The notes beneath the pieces are model-generated. The model was not told where the DNA came from and made no database searches. It worked only from the letters and a program-made list of their open reading frames with translations. Shown here piece after piece: positions 62,798 through 64,000 of a DNA stretch of 64,000 nucleotides. Origin of the DNA: Waddliaceae bacterium (GTDB lineage: Bacteria > Chlamydiota > Chlamydiia > Chlamydiales > GCA-2709385); the NCBI GenBank assembly GCA_002709385.1, contig PAQS01000004.1, forward strand, positions 1-64,000. Reading direction: 5' to 3'. The position numbers were made by a program, and so were the translations under genes. How positions within the stretch are numbered: the stretch's first letter is position 1; each line of letters begins with the position of its first letter.

Positions 62798-63140
62798 GTC
62801 TTGTTTAGATTTACCACTGAGGCAATGAGATCACTGAGAAGTCTTACTTAAGGCAACTGCAAGAAATCATCTCTGTGTTCTCTCTGTCTCTGTGGTGTTT
62901 TTTTAAAACATTCAGATTGATTCAGTCTTGTTTAGATTTACCACTGAGGCACTGAGATCACTGAGAAGTCTTACTTAAGGAAGCATGTAAAAACTCATCT
63001 CTGTGTTCTCTCTGTCTCTGTGGTGTTTTTTTAAAACATTCAGATTGATTCAGTCTTGTTTAGATTTACCACTGAGGCACTGAGATCTCTGAGAAGTCTT
63101 ACTTAAGGAATCGTATAAACATCTCTGTGTCTCGGTGGTA
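62783..63140. repeat. Three tandem copies of an ACCACTGAGG-type hairpin element, about 127 bp each
   Basis: Units begin near 62783, 62910 and 63038, each opening with ATTCAGATTGATT and carrying TTTACCACTGAGGCA and a partner CTCTGTCTCTGTGGTG. The first unit includes the last codons and stop (GATTAAG) of YihY, so later copies duplicate that tail with TAA changed to TCA. The last unit is truncated and lies 12 bases from the leuS stop. The array fills the 354-base gap between convergent genes. Confidence 0.92.
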
Positions 63141-63151
63141 TTTTTAACAAA

Positions 63152-64000
63152 CTAAACCTTCTTAACCACAAGATTTAATAGCTTATTAGGAACAAAAATC
63201 ACCTTCATAACTTCTGCATCTACTAGATACTTGGATACTGATGGGTGTTCTTTTGCCAAGTCAAGTATTTGGTCCTGACTTTGATCTTTAGGCAAATCAA
63301 AACGCCCTCTTACTTTACCATTTACCTGAACAACGTAAGTTGTTGTATCATCGCTAAGATACTTTTGATTGATCTCTGGATATGCTTGGTGCGAAATACT
63401 TCCTTCCTCTCCAATATTCGCCCACATTTCTTCTGCTGTATGTGGAGCAAAAGGCGATAAAGCAAAGGCTGCCATGCGGACAATATCTTTCGGATAAGAA
63501 TCAAGTTTTGTGAAAGCGTTCATGAATTCCATCATCTTAGCAACAGCAGTATTGAACTGTAATTCTTCACAGTCTTTCATTACCCCAGAAAGCATACGAT
63601 GACCCAGCTTAGATGCTTCCTCACTAGATTCGTCTGATAATTTTTCAGATCTACTAATATCGTACATTCTAGCTAAAAAGCGTCGGCAACCACTCACGGC
63701 ATCTGTATTCCAAATCTTCTCTTTCTCTAGAGGTCCCATAAACATTTCATAGAGACGAAGTGCATCAGCACCAAACTCTTCGATAACTTCATCCGGACTT
63801 ACCCCGTTGAGTTTAGATTTTGACATCTTCTCAACTTGGCTTAATAACTTATCTCCCGTTTCTTTATGAAGATAGTCTCCATCGCGGAAAGTAACATCTT
63901 CAGGAAGAACATATTCACCACCAGGAATACGGTAAGAACGAGAAGTAATTAATCCTTGATTACGCATTGTTTGAAAAGGCTCAACTGTAGAAACAACACC
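63152..64000 (-). CDS. leuS: Leucyl-tRNA synthetase, C-terminal part (cut by window edge)
   Basis: The frame runs off the window at 64000. It contains EPFQTMRNQGLI, the class I KMSKSKLNG catalytic loop, the anticodon-binding helical region (WNTDAVSGCRRFLARMYD, ALSPFAPHTAEEMW) and the C-terminal domain (VQVNGKVRGRF, KVIFVPNKLLNLVVKKV), all typical of bacterial LeuRS. The enzyme charges tRNA-Leu. About one third of the protein is visible. Confidence 0.93.
   Translation of the reverse strand, partial: GVVSTVEPFQTMRNQGLITSRSYRIPGGEYVLPEDVTFRDGDYLHKETGDKLLSQVEKMSKSKLNGVSPDEVIEEFGADALRLYEMFMGPLEKEKIWNTDAVSGCRRFLARMYDISRSEKLSDESSEEASKLGHRMLSGVMKDCEELQFNTAVAKMMEFMNAFTKLDSYPKDIVRMAAFALSPFAPHTAEEMWANIGEEGSISHQAYPEINQKYLSDDTTTYVVQVNGKVRGRFDLPKDQSQDQILDLAKEHPSVSKYLVDAEVMKVIFVPNKLLNLVVKKV

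Noticed and set aside
62783-63140. CRISPR-like array
   Set aside because: Only three units of about 127 bp without unique spacers of constant length; each unit is itself an imperfect hairpin and a copy of the intergenic element seen elsewhere.

Overview
The window is a dense, AT-rich (roughly 35-40% GC by eye) bacterial chromosome segment with about 45 protein genes, mostly on the minus strand, and no rRNA, tRNA or CRISPR that I could recognise. The gene mix suggests an intracellular bacterium of protists, and a chlamydia-like (Parachlamydiales/Simkaniaceae-type) organism is my best guess. The reasons are eukaryote-like effectors (F-box plus leucine-rich repeats, protein kinases, PP2C and dual-specificity phosphatases), proteins with paired hydrophobic lobes, a fused GshAB, and many genes with no recognisable family. 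That assignment is inference; no phylogenetic marker was tested.

Layout. 1-9,900 is a patchwork region: a kinase fragment fused to copied antisense phosphatase DNA, a dual-specificity phosphatase, an AAA-type ATPase with a palindrome at its start codon, an S41 protease gene between inverted 42-bp repeats, an SLC13/RCK transporter, a nucleoside phosphorylase, two very AT-rich paralogues of an unnamed family (1075-1686, 8471-9472), and a decayed acetyltransferase. 9,918-17,131 is a minus-strand cluster of seven hypothetical genes: two share a Cys4 zinc-ribbon-like domain, two share a short 'YP-PLS' peptide, and two are paralogous membrane proteins. 17,211-20,120 holds an enoyl-CoA hydratase family enzyme, the F-box/LRR protein and a YchJ protein. 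20,212-24,210 holds hutH-hutU and a histidine-rich repeat protein bracketed by a duplicated 128-bp hairpin element.

24,220-32,073 contains small and helical unknowns, an exported protein overlapping an MscS-type channel, adenylate kinase, and two unknowns, one a possible permuted papain-fold protein. 32,216-41,160 contains a trypsin-like surface protease with an N-terminal LEPR-XLL-like motif and four SdrD_B-like modules, a kinase-like protein, small proteins (one I78-inhibitor-like, one degenerate HD-like), a PP2C phosphatase and DNA polymerase IV. 41,276-44,253 is a translationally coupled gshAB-rpiB-like pair. 44,349-58,559 is one 4,736-residue gene with remnants of DUF3638/DUF3645-type NTPase/helicase motifs. 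58,811-64,000 holds apt, a long structured leader ahead of a putative cysteine-protease-like protein, a YihY/BrkB membrane protein, tandem hairpin repeats, and the 3' part of leuS.

Common threads. A family of imperfect hairpin elements with ACCACAGAG/CTCTGTGGT ends occurs five separate times (one site as a tandem triplet), always just past gene 3' ends, suggesting mobile elements that also act as bidirectional terminators. Protein phosphorylation (two kinase-like proteins, PP2C, dual-specificity phosphatase) and host-directed modules are over-represented, as expected for a cell-invading lifestyle. The strongest candidates for undescribed biology are the giant NTPase, the zinc-ribbon/PLS-motif cluster, the paralogous AT-rich family, and the leader plus protease-like gene at 59.5-61.4 kb.
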